IMG/VR virus record: IMGVR_UViG_3300022864_000005
Coordinates: 1-51,268 of that record
DNA from: a virus
Length of the DNA: 51,268 bases
Reading direction: 5' to 3' (one strand)
The notes below the pieces were generated by a model. It had not been told where the DNA came from. It made no database searches and worked only from the letters and a program-made list of their open reading frames with translations. The translations under genes and the position numbers were made by a program. The stretch's first letter is position 1, and each line of letters starts with the position of its first letter. Positions 15,560 to 23,146 of the stretch are shown here, in pieces.

Positions 15560-15682
15560 TTGACACGGAGAGATAAATTGAAAAACCGGACAACAAAAAA
15601 CCAAAGTCTTGACTTGAGAAGACGGGAAAGAGTCTCCGGACTCCTCTCCGTGTCAACGTCTCTTGAGTCAAGACTTTTTTTT
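15560..15682 (+). promoter_or_regulatory. Leader with terminator hairpin and possible pseudoknot
   Basis: A stem of about 20 bp (15603-15624 with 15657-15677, a few mismatches) is followed by eight T and the SD GAGAGGAG. Inside is GAGTCtccgGACTC. The 5' end of the RNA (TTGACACGGAGAG, 15560-15572) is perfectly complementary to 15644-15656, which abuts the 3' arm of the terminator. The two pairings cross, forming an H-type pseudoknot or a switch. CTCCTCTC at 15641-15648 also complements the SD. Confidence 0.6.
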
Positions 15683-15695
15683 GAGAGGAGAAGCT

Positions 15696-15818
15696 ATGAC
15701 AATCCAAGAATTTGTAAAATTGACAGGGTTGAAAATTCGTAAGCCGATTAATAAAACAGAGTTTCAGTTTCCGGAGGTGGTTATTGAAAAAGGAAAAAAA
15801 GAGGTGGTTATTAAATAG
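15696..15818 (+). CDS. Small protein behind structured leader
   Basis: 40 residues, SD GAGAGGAG. TIQEFVKLTGLKIRKPI resembles the start of a helix-turn-helix; the C-terminus is short beta-like (FPEVVIEKGKKEVVIK). Codon use here is ordinary compared with the surrounding GAC-rich DNA. Function unknown. Confidence 0.5.
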   Translation: MTIQEFVKLTGLKIRKPINKTEFQFPEVVIEKGKKEVVIK

Positions 15819-15952
15819 GACGGAGACGGAGAAAGAGACGGACGAATAAATAAGATACATCATTATAAAGAGAGGAGAGGAGTCAAGACGGACGGAGAGT
15901 CCATCACGGACACGGAGACACGGACGAATAAGACACGGAGAGGAGAAAAATA

Positions 15953-17230
15953 ATGGAACTATCTCAAGAGACGTACGAAAAAGCAATCGGAGAAGTCTCG
16001 GACTCAATAGGTTACACGGAGAGACTTTCAAGCCCTGTAATCTCTTTAATCGAGAGGAGTAGGGACGGAGAGGACGGACTACCGGCCACAAAAGAGGACT
16101 TGAGACGTTATCTTTTAGCCTGTAAAAGACACGACAACGTCCGAGTCCATCAAACAAGAGAGGAGTCTTTATACAATAAGGACGGAGAGGAGAGACAAAT
16201 TGACTCTCTCCGAGAGACGGAGTCCGGAGAGTCAAAATACTATTTTGAGAAGTTTATAAAAAGTCTCTTTCTCAAGAAAGACAAGTTTTTATGTTCGGCT
16301 TATTTTGTCTCCGGACTTTCAACCCATAAAATTTTAAGACTCGGACTTATGAAAGAAAGTCAAAAGACTATTTATCGGAGACTTCGTTTTATAGCAGATG
16401 AATATGGACGTTTTCTCTCGGAGAGAGGGCTTGAGACAAAAGACTTGAGACAAGATGGACTTTGGACGGATGTTGTGGACTCCGGACGGACGTATTTTAG
16501 ACACAGAGACGGAGAGGACTTGTCTCCAAATATCAATCCTCTCAAGAGATATAGGCGGACAAAAGAGGAGAAAGACTTGATAAAGTTTAGAGAGGAGTCA
16601 AGACTTTCAAGAGAGAGACACCTAAAAAAGATGGACACGGACGGACACGGAGTCTCTTGTCCTCTCGGAGAGGACGGACGGAGAGACTTGAAAGAGATAG
16701 AGAAAGTCAAGAGTCCAGAGACTTCTCTCTTTACAAAGTCCGGACGTTGTTTAATCCCTCTCGGAAAGACGGAGAAAGAGGACGGAAAGAAAGCAAAAGA
16801 GTCTCTTTCCGATATACGAAGACTTCAAAGTCTTGAGTCCGCATACTTAGGAAAGAGAACGGACTCTTGTCTTGATATGGACAAGTCTCTCTCTGGAGTC
16901 CGGATATACGAGACGTTCATTACTCCAGAGAAAGAGAGGACGTTTACCGGTTTCAAGAAAGACAAGACTCCGTTTAAAGTCCATACAGGTATAGTCTCTC
17001 CAGAGACTATTGAAACTGCTCCTCTCGGAAAGACGGACGGACTCAAGAGACAAAGACAATATCTCGCTATCAAGTCTCAAGAGAAAGAGGAGAAAGACGG
17101 AGAGGACACGGACACGGAGAAAGTCAAGAGGACGGACGGAAAGACACGGACACGAAAGACTCGGACGGACTCCGGACGGACTACCATCTTGAGAAAGAGA
17201 AGAGAGTCACTAATCCATGTAACCATGTAA
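15953..17230 (+). CDS. 425-aa basic protein with extreme codon bias; possible DNA-binding initiator or regulator
   Basis: SD GGAGAGGAG precedes ATG 15953. Composition is dominated by R, K, E, D, S, T, L and G. Residues about 120-150 (LSTHKILRLGLMKESQKTIY then RRLRFIADEYGRFL) look like a helix-turn-helix; the C-terminal 70 residues are low-complexity and strongly basic (TRTRKTRTDSGRT). Asp is almost always GAC and Gly almost always GGA, unlike all neighbours. By position (first large rightward gene after the box array) it could be a replication initiator carrying its origin inside the gene, or an activator. No family recognised. Confidence 0.6.
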   Translation: MELSQETYEKAIGEVSDSIGYTERLSSPVISLIERSRDGEDGLPATKEDLRRYLLACKRHDNVRVHQTREESLYNKDGEERQIDSLRETESGESKYYFEKFIKSLFLKKDKFLCSAYFVSGLSTHKILRLGLMKESQKTIYRRLRFIADEYGRFLSERGLETKDLRQDGLWTDVVDSGRTYFRHRDGEDLSPNINPLKRYRRTKEEKDLIKFREESRLSRERHLKKMDTDGHGVSCPLGEDGRRDLKEIEKVKSPETSLFTKSGRCLIPLGKTEKEDGKKAKESLSDIRRLQSLESAYLGKRTDSCLDMDKSLSGVRIYETFITPEKERTFTGFKKDKTPFKVHTGIVSPETIETAPLGKTDGLKRQRQYLAIKSQEKEEKDGEDTDTEKVKRTDGKTRTRKTRTDSGRTTILRKRRESLIHVTM

Positions 17231-17246
17231 CCATCTAACCATCTAA
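17215..17246 (+). repeat. 8-bp tandem repeat, four units
   Basis: CCATGTAA twice, then CCATCTAA twice, spanning the stop codon of the 425-aa gene. Probably slipped-strand expansion. Confidence 0.8.
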
Positions 17247-17251
17247 TCAAG

Positions 17252-17285
17252 AGGACTCTTGTCAAAAGACTTGAGTCCTTTTGCT
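17252..17285 (+). terminator. Intrinsic terminator after the 425-aa gene
   Basis: AGGACTC (17252-17258) pairs with GAGTCCT (17273-17279) and runs into TTTTGCTTT. It closes the transcript that starts at 15562. Confidence 0.65.
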
Positions 17286-17518
17286 TTATACTCTCTAATC
17301 TCTTGAGAGACACGGAGAGAGACACGAATAAGAAAGAGAGAGGAAAGGACGGAGACTCGGACGGACAAGACGGACGTGGTGGACTCGGAGACTCGGACTC
17401 CTGGACTCCTGGACTCGGACGAAAGAGAGAGGAGAGGACGGACTCAAGTCAAGAGTCAAGACAAGACACGGAGTCAAGAGAGGAGAGAGGACAAGAGGAG
17501 AGGAGAGACTATCACCAG

Positions 17519-17568
17519 GCTTGGGATATACGCTTGGGATATACATGGGATATACGCTTGGGATATAC
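17519..17568 (+). repeat. 13-bp tandem repeat
   Basis: GCTTGGGATATAC occurs at 17519, 17532 and 17556, with an 11-bp shortened unit (ATGGGATATAC) at 17545. It marks the right edge of the GAC-rich island. Confidence 0.85.
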
Positions 17569-17595
17569 AAATAATTGGTGAGTCGCCATATCATA

Positions 17596-17660
17596 CAACA
17601 CCCCAACACCAACACTAATTACAACACCAACACCAACACCCAACAACACCCTACCACCAC
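17596..17660 (+). repeat. CCAACA/CAACAC low-complexity tract
   Basis: Irregular CAACAC and CCAACA units over about 65 bp, with no G on this strand. Sequence slippage or a single-strand-prone element; no coding evidence. Confidence 0.7.
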
Positions 17661-17839
17661 GACCTACACTTAATACCCTATTAAGTATAGGTTTGGATTA
17701 TATGTAATGATTACAAGTACTCATGCCATACCCGCCCCTACTTCTATCCCAATACCCGCCCGTCTTCTGTGGGTGGCTGGTAACTGTTCATGGATTATTT
17801 ACCAATTTTTCAAACCTAAGTCCAAGCCGAAAATCGTTC

Positions 17840-17868
17840 TTGACATTTTCAAATCTTACCCATAAGAT
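17840..17868 (+). promoter_or_regulatory. Sigma70-type promoter of the packaging genes
   Basis: TTGACA (17840-17845), exactly 17 bp, TAAGAT (17863-17868). Same hexamers and flanks as the promoter at 629-656. It would give a leader of about 260 nt before the gene at 18136. Confidence 0.65.
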
Positions 17869-18010
17869 ATTCTAATGACGCATAAGAAAAACTTATACGT
17901 GCGTGTTTAAGTAATATATATATCGTTAATTTATCCAAATAGAAATAGAATTTATTGAAACATTGAAAATTACTTATTGATACTATTATACATCGCTAAA
18001 CTGAGTTCAT

Positions 18011-18030
18011 AATTATTACAAGTAATAATT
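18011..18030. repeat. Perfect 9-bp palindrome, operator-like
   Basis: AATTATTAC, two bases, GTAATAATT. Located about 105 bp before the terminase small subunit gene. A related ATTACAAGTA word occurs near 17711. Probably a regulator binding site. Confidence 0.55.
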
Positions 18031-18135
18031 TATTAGCGCATATGATCAAGATTTTTTATTCCCTATATATATAAGTAATTTCAGGTAGTTAATGTTTTAA
18101 TTTTAGTATTAAAAATAAAGTCTGAGAGGAGAATT

Positions 18136-18672
18136 ATGGACCCATTACGATTTAATCAATTATACCCTACGATTGGGATGGATAAGAACGATCGGACACT
18201 ACTTCGGTGGGATCCTGTTACTCAATGTAGTGGAGATTGTGTTCTTTATGAAGAATGTCCGTACCAGAAGAAAGGTCGGTGTAGTTTAGAGCAGACATAT
18301 ATGAACACGATTTACCGGAATTTAATTCACCCTGATTCGGCGAAGGGGATATCCGAGCAGTTCAGCGATTTTGAGCTTCAGCGGGTGGGGTTACATTTAA
18401 TGCCATTATACCAGCAGTTAATTCGATTTAAGAAGATTGCATTCGCTGTTGAGCAGATTGTGATAAGCGATAAAAAGGGGAGCGTTAAGATTCATCCGAT
18501 TTTTGCTGAGATCCGGACTGTAATCCGAGAGATTGAGAGAGTTATGGGGGCGTTAAAAATTGAAGAAAAATGGAAGAAAAAGTTTGGATCTGCTATAGGA
18601 ATAACTGATGTGAGCCTTGAAGAATTATTTGAAAAAGGAATTCCAGGGTCATATGAGGAAATTGCAAAATAA
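18136..18672 (+). CDS. Putative terminase small subunit
   Basis: 178 residues, SD AGAGGAG. The N-terminus has a four-Cys cluster (QCSGDCVLYEECPYQKKGRC), likely zinc-binding. The C-terminal half (HPIFAEIRTVIREIERVMGA) resembles the P27-type small terminase C-terminus, in which a helical segment precedes a conserved tail. Position just before terminase large, portal and capsid genes agrees. The family recognises phage DNA ends for packaging. Separated from the large subunit by two genes and its own promoter. Confidence 0.55.
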   Translation: MDPLRFNQLYPTIGMDKNDRTLLRWDPVTQCSGDCVLYEECPYQKKGRCSLEQTYMNTIYRNLIHPDSAKGISEQFSDFELQRVGLHLMPLYQQLIRFKKIAFAVEQIVISDKKGSVKIHPIFAEIRTVIREIERVMGALKIEEKWKKKFGSAIGITDVSLEELFEKGIPGSYEEIAK

Positions 18673-18684
18673 TTAATTTAATCC

Positions 18685-18713
18685 TTGACTTTTTTAATTG
18701 TTAGTCGTATAAG
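18685..18713 (+). promoter_or_regulatory. Sigma70-type promoter
   Basis: TTGACT (18685-18690), 17 bp, TATAAG (18708-18713); predicted start near 18720. It lies directly behind the previous stop codon and feeds the three-way-junction leader. Confidence 0.65.
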
Positions 18714-18727
18714 GAGATTATGTCTAA

Positions 18728-18831
18728 AACAGTATCCCATAAATCAATCTTTAAATTAATCCCCGAGTGGGCGGTATCCGCAAGGACCGCGGCGAATTAC
18801 TGTTCGCTGACACCACTCGGGGATTTTTCTA
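18728..18831 (+). promoter_or_regulatory. Structured leader: three-way-junction terminator-like element
   Basis: A 13-bp perfect outer stem (18758-18770 with 18813-18825) encloses two adjacent 5-bp hairpins (18771-18775/18786-18790 and 18792-18796/18803-18807), then TTTTT and the SD GGGAGG of the next gene. The transcript's 5' part AACAGTA (18728-18734) is complementary to TACTGTT (18798-18804) in the loop of the second hairpin. Topology matches the element at 690-756 with no sequence identity. Confidence 0.65.
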
Positions 18832-18846
18832 TGGGAGGATGAAAAC

Positions 18847-19752
18847 ATGGAAGAAGAATGGTTATCGTGGCCTACAAACCCTGATTATGCTGTTTCAAAT
18901 TATGGAGAGGTGAAAAGGATTGTTCCATATAAAACATTTACGGGTGGTGCTATTTTAGGAAGAGTTTTAACTCCATACGTTTTACCTGAAAGGAAAGGTT
19001 TTTCCGTAGCCGTGTTCATATTGGATCGACAAACTCGACGACAAGTTGCAGGTATGGTTTTAGAAACTTTCATCGGACCATCTCCCAGGCAAGGTAAAGA
19101 GATTGTTTGGGAAGATGGAAATCCTTACAATAATCGATCGGATAACTTAGAATGGAAGCCTTTATATCCAGAACCAATTAAGGTTGATTTTTTAGAAATT
19201 GCTTTGCCAGGCGAAAAATGGAAAAGGTGGCCTGGAGAATCTTATTCTCCTTATTTTGCATCAACATTAGGAAGGGTAGCTATTCTTTTTAAAAATAATT
19301 TAAGGATAGCGAATGGGGGATGGAAAAGTAAGGATAATTGTCACCCACATAAAATTTTAAAAATAAAAAACAAGAAACAGATGAGGCAATTAACCGTTGG
19401 AAAATTTGTTTTAGAAACCTTTAAAAAATGTCCAGGAGAAGATTACTGGCTATATCGAAGGGATGGTGATGCGAGAAACGATAAATTGTCAAATTTAGTG
19501 TGGGGATTAAGGCCAAGTGGAATGTTAGGAGTAAGCGCAGAATTAAAACAAGTTAAAAGGTGGTTAGGGTTGGCAGGTGGTCATATAGCGAAAATTAATG
19601 CTATGATAAATAATGCTCCAAAAGTTAAACAACTTGCAGATAAATTAAAGGTATCTCAAAAAAAGGCAAAAGAATTTTTAGACCAGCATCAAACATTAAT
19701 GCAATCTGTTGAAAAAATTAAAAAGGAGATAGATTATGCAAAATACAATTAA
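18847..19752 (+). CDS. NUMOD4/HNH-derived protein, catalytic His apparently lost
   Basis: 301 residues, SD GGGAGGATG. Two tandem units, each with a NUMOD4-like start (WPTNPDYAVSNYGEVKR; WPGESYSPYFASTLGRVA) and an HNH-like end (WEDGNPYNNRSDNLEW near 88-103; RDGDARNDKLSNLVW near 204-218). In active HNH nucleases the residue before the DGN box is usually part of a His pair; here the positions hold Trp/Glu and Arg/Arg. The C-terminus is a probable coiled coil (about 240-300). It may be a decayed homing nuclease kept as a DNA-binding protein, or a packaging accessory. It overlaps the next gene by 17 nt. Confidence 0.65.
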   Translation: MEEEWLSWPTNPDYAVSNYGEVKRIVPYKTFTGGAILGRVLTPYVLPERKGFSVAVFILDRQTRRQVAGMVLETFIGPSPRQGKEIVWEDGNPYNNRSDNLEWKPLYPEPIKVDFLEIALPGEKWKRWPGESYSPYFASTLGRVAILFKNNLRIANGGWKSKDNCHPHKILKIKNKKQMRQLTVGKFVLETFKKCPGEDYWLYRRDGDARNDKLSNLVWGLRPSGMLGVSAELKQVKRWLGLAGGHIAKINAMINNAPKVKQLADKLKVSQKKAKEFLDQHQTLMQSVEKIKKEIDYAKYN

Positions 19753-20311
19753 AGAAAGCCTCCAAATGGTGAAAGATTTCAGGACAGCCTCAAATGAGAA
19801 ATTGTTAGAAGTTCATACCCATTTAGTCGTTTTAGAAAGTTCAGGGGTGTGGAAAAAAAAGGTTTACTATGGTGGAGACAAAACTCTGGAGAAGTTTAAA
19901 GACAGTTCATTTTCAACCTTTTTGAAGGAAGTTTTTGCAATAACGATGGTTTGGTATGTGGGAATAAATAAAATTTTAGCTGTAAAAAATGGAAAAGAAT
20001 TGTTCTTAGAGTTTGGCCGGGGAAATATGGTAACTTATATTAATAGTACCGATGAAGAACGTAAGGCTATTGTAACAAAAGCAAGGAGTACCGTGGTTAC
20101 GCGATCCTTTGCGTCTTTACGGTCGGAATTGTATCCGAATACAAAGAAAGAAATAATTGACATTCCCAATTCATGGAAAAATAAATATTTGAAAATCAAA
20201 AAGGATTTTGAGGAGTATAAAGCCCAAACTGAGGAATCGATGAGTGTTTTAAAGAAAACAATTGCTGTGTTATCAAGTGGAGCCGAGGAAGTTATTGCGG
20301 TAAATAATTAA
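19736..20311 (+). CDS. Hypothetical packaging-region protein
   Basis: 191 residues, SD GGAG before ATG 19736. Helical; basic central part (RKAIVTKARSTVVTRSFASL) and a C-terminal coiled-coil-like segment (KYLKIKKDFEEYKAQTEES). One base overlaps the terminase large gene. It could be a DNA-binding terminase accessory or an alternative small subunit; not recognised. Confidence 0.6.
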   Translation: MQNTIKESLQMVKDFRTASNEKLLEVHTHLVVLESSGVWKKKVYYGGDKTLEKFKDSSFSTFLKEVFAITMVWYVGINKILAVKNGKELFLEFGRGNMVTYINSTDEERKAIVTKARSTVVTRSFASLRSELYPNTKKEIIDIPNSWKNKYLKIKKDFEEYKAQTEESMSVLKKTIAVLSSGAEEVIAVNN

Positions 20312-22179
20312 TGAAAACCAAAACCCAAGAATACCGAGATGGTGGTGAAGGGTTTATAAAATGGTGCAATGAAAACGTATGTGTGCCAATTTATCCTGAA
20401 GGATCAGATATCCCAGTGTGGACACTCATGGGTGAACTTCCAGAAGAAAAGAATCCTGAGACTGGGAGATCGTATGCTGATATGTGGCGAATGCAGCAGG
20501 AGATTTGCCTTGAAGCGCTTCAAATGAAAGACGGACGGTTGAAGCATCGACTGATAGTTCTTTGCTGGTCTCGCGGGGACGGCAAGAGTTTGCTGGCTTG
20601 TTTAATTCAACTGTGGAAATTTTGTAATTGGCCAAGGCAGCAAATAATGCTTGGGGCAAATTCTGTTAGCCAAATACGTTTTGTCCACTACGATATAATT
20701 AGGGACCTTATTCTTAATTCACCAAGGTTACTTGCCAGGATCACCCGAAAGAATATTCAAGAAAAAGAAATTCGTTACACAGACGATAAGGGTAATGTTC
20801 GTTCAATTATCCGTGCCATTTCTTCTTTTAGTGGAATTGTGTCAAATATATCTGGTTTTAGTTTCTCTGAGATGTTTGATATGAAAAACCCAAAATTTTA
20901 TGTCCAATTGGATGGTTCCACGAGAAACATTCCCAATGCGTTGGGTGTGATTGATTCCACTGTGTCTGCTAAGTCCCACGTTCTTTACAAGCTCTATGAA
21001 ACTTTCAAGAGGGGTAAGGATCCTTCTTTATATTATTCCTATCGCTGTAGTTCGAAGGGTAAGTTCTCGGATTTCATGAACCCGAATATGACTCAAGTTC
21101 AGCTTGATTCGTATCGGGAAAAATTTCCACTTGGGGAATTTGAGAGATATTTCAAAAATATTTGGTCTGCCGGCGCCGAGCGGGTGTTCACTGATGAGAT
21201 AATTGAGGCGACAAACTTCCTTGGGATTGATCACCAGCTTAATGTTCATCCGGCGCTTATGGAAATCCTCACTGCTAAAAATAAACTTGTTGAGCAGGAG
21301 CAGAAGATTATCCGGCAGGGTAAAGATTCGGAGGAGGAATTTGAGGAGCCCACGGTTGCGCCAATATTGTTTGAGCAGCACAAGGATCGATTTGGAGAGT
21401 GGGATCAGCGGTTATGGCCAGTGAGCGATATTTACACCCTGTCTGATGCTTTCGGGAATTCTGCAATGGCGTCTGTGGAGGACCTCCAGAAGATCGGAGA
21501 TATGTACGATACTGACTGGGCGATTATGGCGGGGATGGATAGGGCGGACCCTATGAAGACCCGGACAGCGGCCAGGACAATCGTGACGGCCATAGCGAAG
21601 GGATTGGCGGGCTCCCGGTCGAATCCGTATCCGGCTGACAATGCGGACGCCCCGCGGTATTTATATTTTCTTCTTCATCTGGTAGACGTTGAGGATCATT
21701 CGATTGAGGTGGTGAAGGATGTCTTGACAGCCATAAAAGATGAGTATAATGGAATTGACGTGTTCGGGACTGAACGCTGGGGAGCGGTGGATACCGTGCA
21801 GTGGTGTGAGGACAATGATATCTTGCCCATAATCTATTATCCGGTATACGCTCGGCAGAGGACTATGTTCACGGAATTATATTTGGCGTACAAGAGTGGC
21901 AGGTTTAAGACCCCGCCTGTTTTAGTCCGAGGGCAAAAGCAGGATGATATTCTCAAAGAAGAGGCGAGTGTGTTTGACCATAATCCCGAGGCGTCAAAGA
22001 GTAAGTTTGGGAGCCCCGAGAAGTCCGAGAAGTACGGAATCCAGGATGATTGCATGTTTTCAGTGGGGTCAGCGGTGTACGCTGGGTTGAATTTAGGCGT
22101 GGACAGTTTCCGGGAGCGGAAGGGTGCTAAGAGTTTTGGGATGTTTTTTAAAGCGGGGGGATTGCTGGGGAAATGGTAG
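20311..22179 (+). CDS. terL: Terminase large subunit
   Basis: 622 residues. The ATPase domain has Walker A WSRGDGKS near 86-93 and a hydrophobic strand before SEMFDM as the likely Walker B region near 188-195; coupling motif region LGVIDSTVS near 214. The C-terminal RNase H-like nuclease begins near AGMDRADP (about 405-412), with acidic residues around DVEDHS and DVFGTER. Cuts concatemeric DNA and pumps it into the prohead. TAATGA coupling with the preceding gene. Confidence 0.92.
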   Translation: MKTKTQEYRDGGEGFIKWCNENVCVPIYPEGSDIPVWTLMGELPEEKNPETGRSYADMWRMQQEICLEALQMKDGRLKHRLIVLCWSRGDGKSLLACLIQLWKFCNWPRQQIMLGANSVSQIRFVHYDIIRDLILNSPRLLARITRKNIQEKEIRYTDDKGNVRSIIRAISSFSGIVSNISGFSFSEMFDMKNPKFYVQLDGSTRNIPNALGVIDSTVSAKSHVLYKLYETFKRGKDPSLYYSYRCSSKGKFSDFMNPNMTQVQLDSYREKFPLGEFERYFKNIWSAGAERVFTDEIIEATNFLGIDHQLNVHPALMEILTAKNKLVEQEQKIIRQGKDSEEEFEEPTVAPILFEQHKDRFGEWDQRLWPVSDIYTLSDAFGNSAMASVEDLQKIGDMYDTDWAIMAGMDRADPMKTRTAARTIVTAIAKGLAGSRSNPYPADNADAPRYLYFLLHLVDVEDHSIEVVKDVLTAIKDEYNGIDVFGTERWGAVDTVQWCEDNDILPIIYYPVYARQRTMFTELYLAYKSGRFKTPPVLVRGQKQDDILKEEASVFDHNPEASKSKFGSPEKSEKYGIQDDCMFSVGSAVYAGLNLGVDSFRERKGAKSFGMFFKAGGLLGKW

Positions 22180-22379
22180 AAACTAATTATATACTGGATG
22201 GTGTGAAAATCTATGATCCAAGGGATAATTCATGGAAAGTGTCCGACAATCCGGCATTGGTTATGGCTGAGCTGGCCTGTCGAGGACATATACAAACGGG
22301 ATGGAGACTCGACAAGGCATTAGATAATACATTTTGGGATAAAATTGGGGAGCTTGCTGATTTTTGTGACGGTATTTAA
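22173..22379 (+). CDS. Small protein resembling a tail-tip protein segment
   Basis: 68 residues, overlapping terL by 7 nt. YDPRDNSWKVSDNPALVMAE recalls a segment of lambda gpJ-like tail tip proteins (YDPR...WSDNPAL), but here it stands alone between terminase and portal. It may be a relic or a small adaptor. Low certainty. Confidence 0.45.
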   Translation: MVETNYILDGVKIYDPRDNSWKVSDNPALVMAELACRGHIQTGWRLDKALDNTFWDKIGELADFCDGI

Positions 22380-22422
22380 AGACGAACTACGTGATTGTGG
22401 CATTGCAAAAAGGAGAATTCAA

Positions 22423-22809
22423 ATGAATGAAAAAGCGGAATTGACGATGGGGCGTCCTCGGGACGCACTTACAAACGAGAAATTAACCGTGTACCTCGAT
22501 GTGATTAGCCTGTTCACCAGTTTTACGGACCCGAAAATTCAGCGGCAGGTTGCCAAAAGCCCACAGAAGCAAGAGGCCCTGGGGCAACAAATGGCAAAGA
22601 TCGGAATGCGCTTAGCCTTGATTGGTGCGGACAGTGTTGTTAAGGGATACTGTGAGTTCCGGGAGTTGTCACAACTGGAGGGTGCAAAATCAGAGGACAT
22701 TGTACGGAGTTTCGGTGATTTAATGTTGAAAATGCGAGCTGACCTGTATGGTACGCAGACTTGTGATGTGAACGATATGCTGGGATCGTTTATCGTGGGG
22801 AAGATGTGA
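22423..22809 (+). CDS. Hypothetical helical protein
   Basis: 128 residues from ATG 22423 (SD AGGAG). All-helical prediction (LTVYLDVISLFTSF, LALIGADSVVKGYCEFREL, VRSFGDLMLKMRADLYG). It resembles conserved ~150-aa cytosolic proteins found beside mobile genes, but I cannot name the family. Confidence 0.55.
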   Translation: MNEKAELTMGRPRDALTNEKLTVYLDVISLFTSFTDPKIQRQVAKSPQKQEALGQQMAKIGMRLALIGADSVVKGYCEFRELSQLEGAKSEDIVRSFGDLMLKMRADLYGTQTCDVNDMLGSFIVGKM

Positions 22810-22824
22810 TTGTGCATTTTTTCC

Positions 22825-22853
22825 TTGACACTCATAAGTTTTTGTGATAGGTG
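22825..22853 (+). promoter_or_regulatory. Possible promoter upstream of com
   Basis: CTTGACA (TTGACA 22825-22830) with 17 bp to a poor -10 (TAGGTG, 22848-22853); GATAAT lies five bases later. The -35 context equals the other phage promoters. Moderate support only. Confidence 0.4.
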
Positions 22854-22896
22854 ATAATTATACATAAATTTTTCTTATATAAAATAATGAGATTAA

Positions 22897-23019
22897 ATGG
22901 CTGAGATTGAGATTCGTTGCCGAAAATGTAACGCTTTATTGTTCAAAGGAAAGCGGGAATATTTAGTGCGGGGAATTTCTGTCAAATGCAGGAGTTGCAA
23001 ATGTGTGAATAGATTTTAA
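22897..23019 (+). CDS. com: Com-like zinc-ribbon translational regulator
   Basis: 40 residues. IRCRKCNALLFKG, then VKCRSCKCVNRF: two CxxC pairs in the exact arrangement of the Mu Com family. Mu Com binds the mom mRNA leader and opens a hairpin that hides the start site. Here com lies within a leader, between a promoter-like site and a terminator-like hairpin right before the portal gene, so it may regulate head gene expression in cis. The SD is weak. Confidence 0.75.
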   Translation: MAEIEIRCRKCNALLFKGKREYLVRGISVKCRSCKCVNRF

Positions 23020-23064
23020 TAGGCAGTTGAGCGTCCCGAACGCCGAATAGTCCCAGAGCTTTTC

Positions 23065-23137
23065 AAAAGCCGAATTTAGAGAAAAGACGGAATTTAGTTC
23101 AATTCCTCCTTCGTCTTTCTCTGATTCGGCTTTTTTT
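23065..23137 (+). promoter_or_regulatory. Long terminator-like hairpin abutting the portal start
   Basis: An 11-bp stem (23065-23075 with 23124-23134) stacks on a second stem (23078-23089 with 23112-23122, one bulged A) and an apical GGAATT/AATTCC. Seven T follow directly, then ATGGAG. A second copy of the 5' arm word GCCGAAT (23043-23049) could pair instead with the 3' arm. CCTCC in the apical part complements the SD. Either an attenuator or a translational switch. Confidence 0.6.
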
Positions 23138-23146
23138 ATGGAGCCC

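Larger units (their letters stand above)
15395..17515. other. Compositional island rich in RGAC/GTCY words
   Basis: From about 15395 to 17515 the DNA is built largely from GAC, GTC, GAG, CTC and GGA words. Seven GAC occur in 16441-16500 and nine in 17341-17400, where about two are expected by chance for GAC plus GTC. Nearly every GAC is preceded by a purine. The bias is the same in leaders, the 425-aa gene and the non-coding stretch after it, and stops abruptly at both edges. Confidence 0.8.
17661..18135 (+). promoter_or_regulatory. AT-rich control region before the late genes
   Basis: No ORF in about 475 bp. It holds a palindrome ACTTAATAcccTATTAAGT (17668-17686), a duplicated ACCCGCCC word (near 17729 and 17754), a promoter (17840-17868), a hairpin at the predicted transcript start (ATAAGaaaaaCTTAT, about 17882-17896) and a second palindrome at 18011-18030. 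It looks like the regulated leader of the packaging genes. Confidence 0.6.

Noticed and set aside
15549-16235. 228-codon open frame on the minus strand
   Set aside because: It is antisense to the leader and the 425-aa gene; its Ser/Leu/Phe-rich sequence is what the GAC-rich island gives in reverse.
17303-17581. 92-codon low-complexity frame on the + strand
   Set aside because: It starts at TTG without an SD, lies after a terminator and ends in tandem repeats; best explained as island composition.
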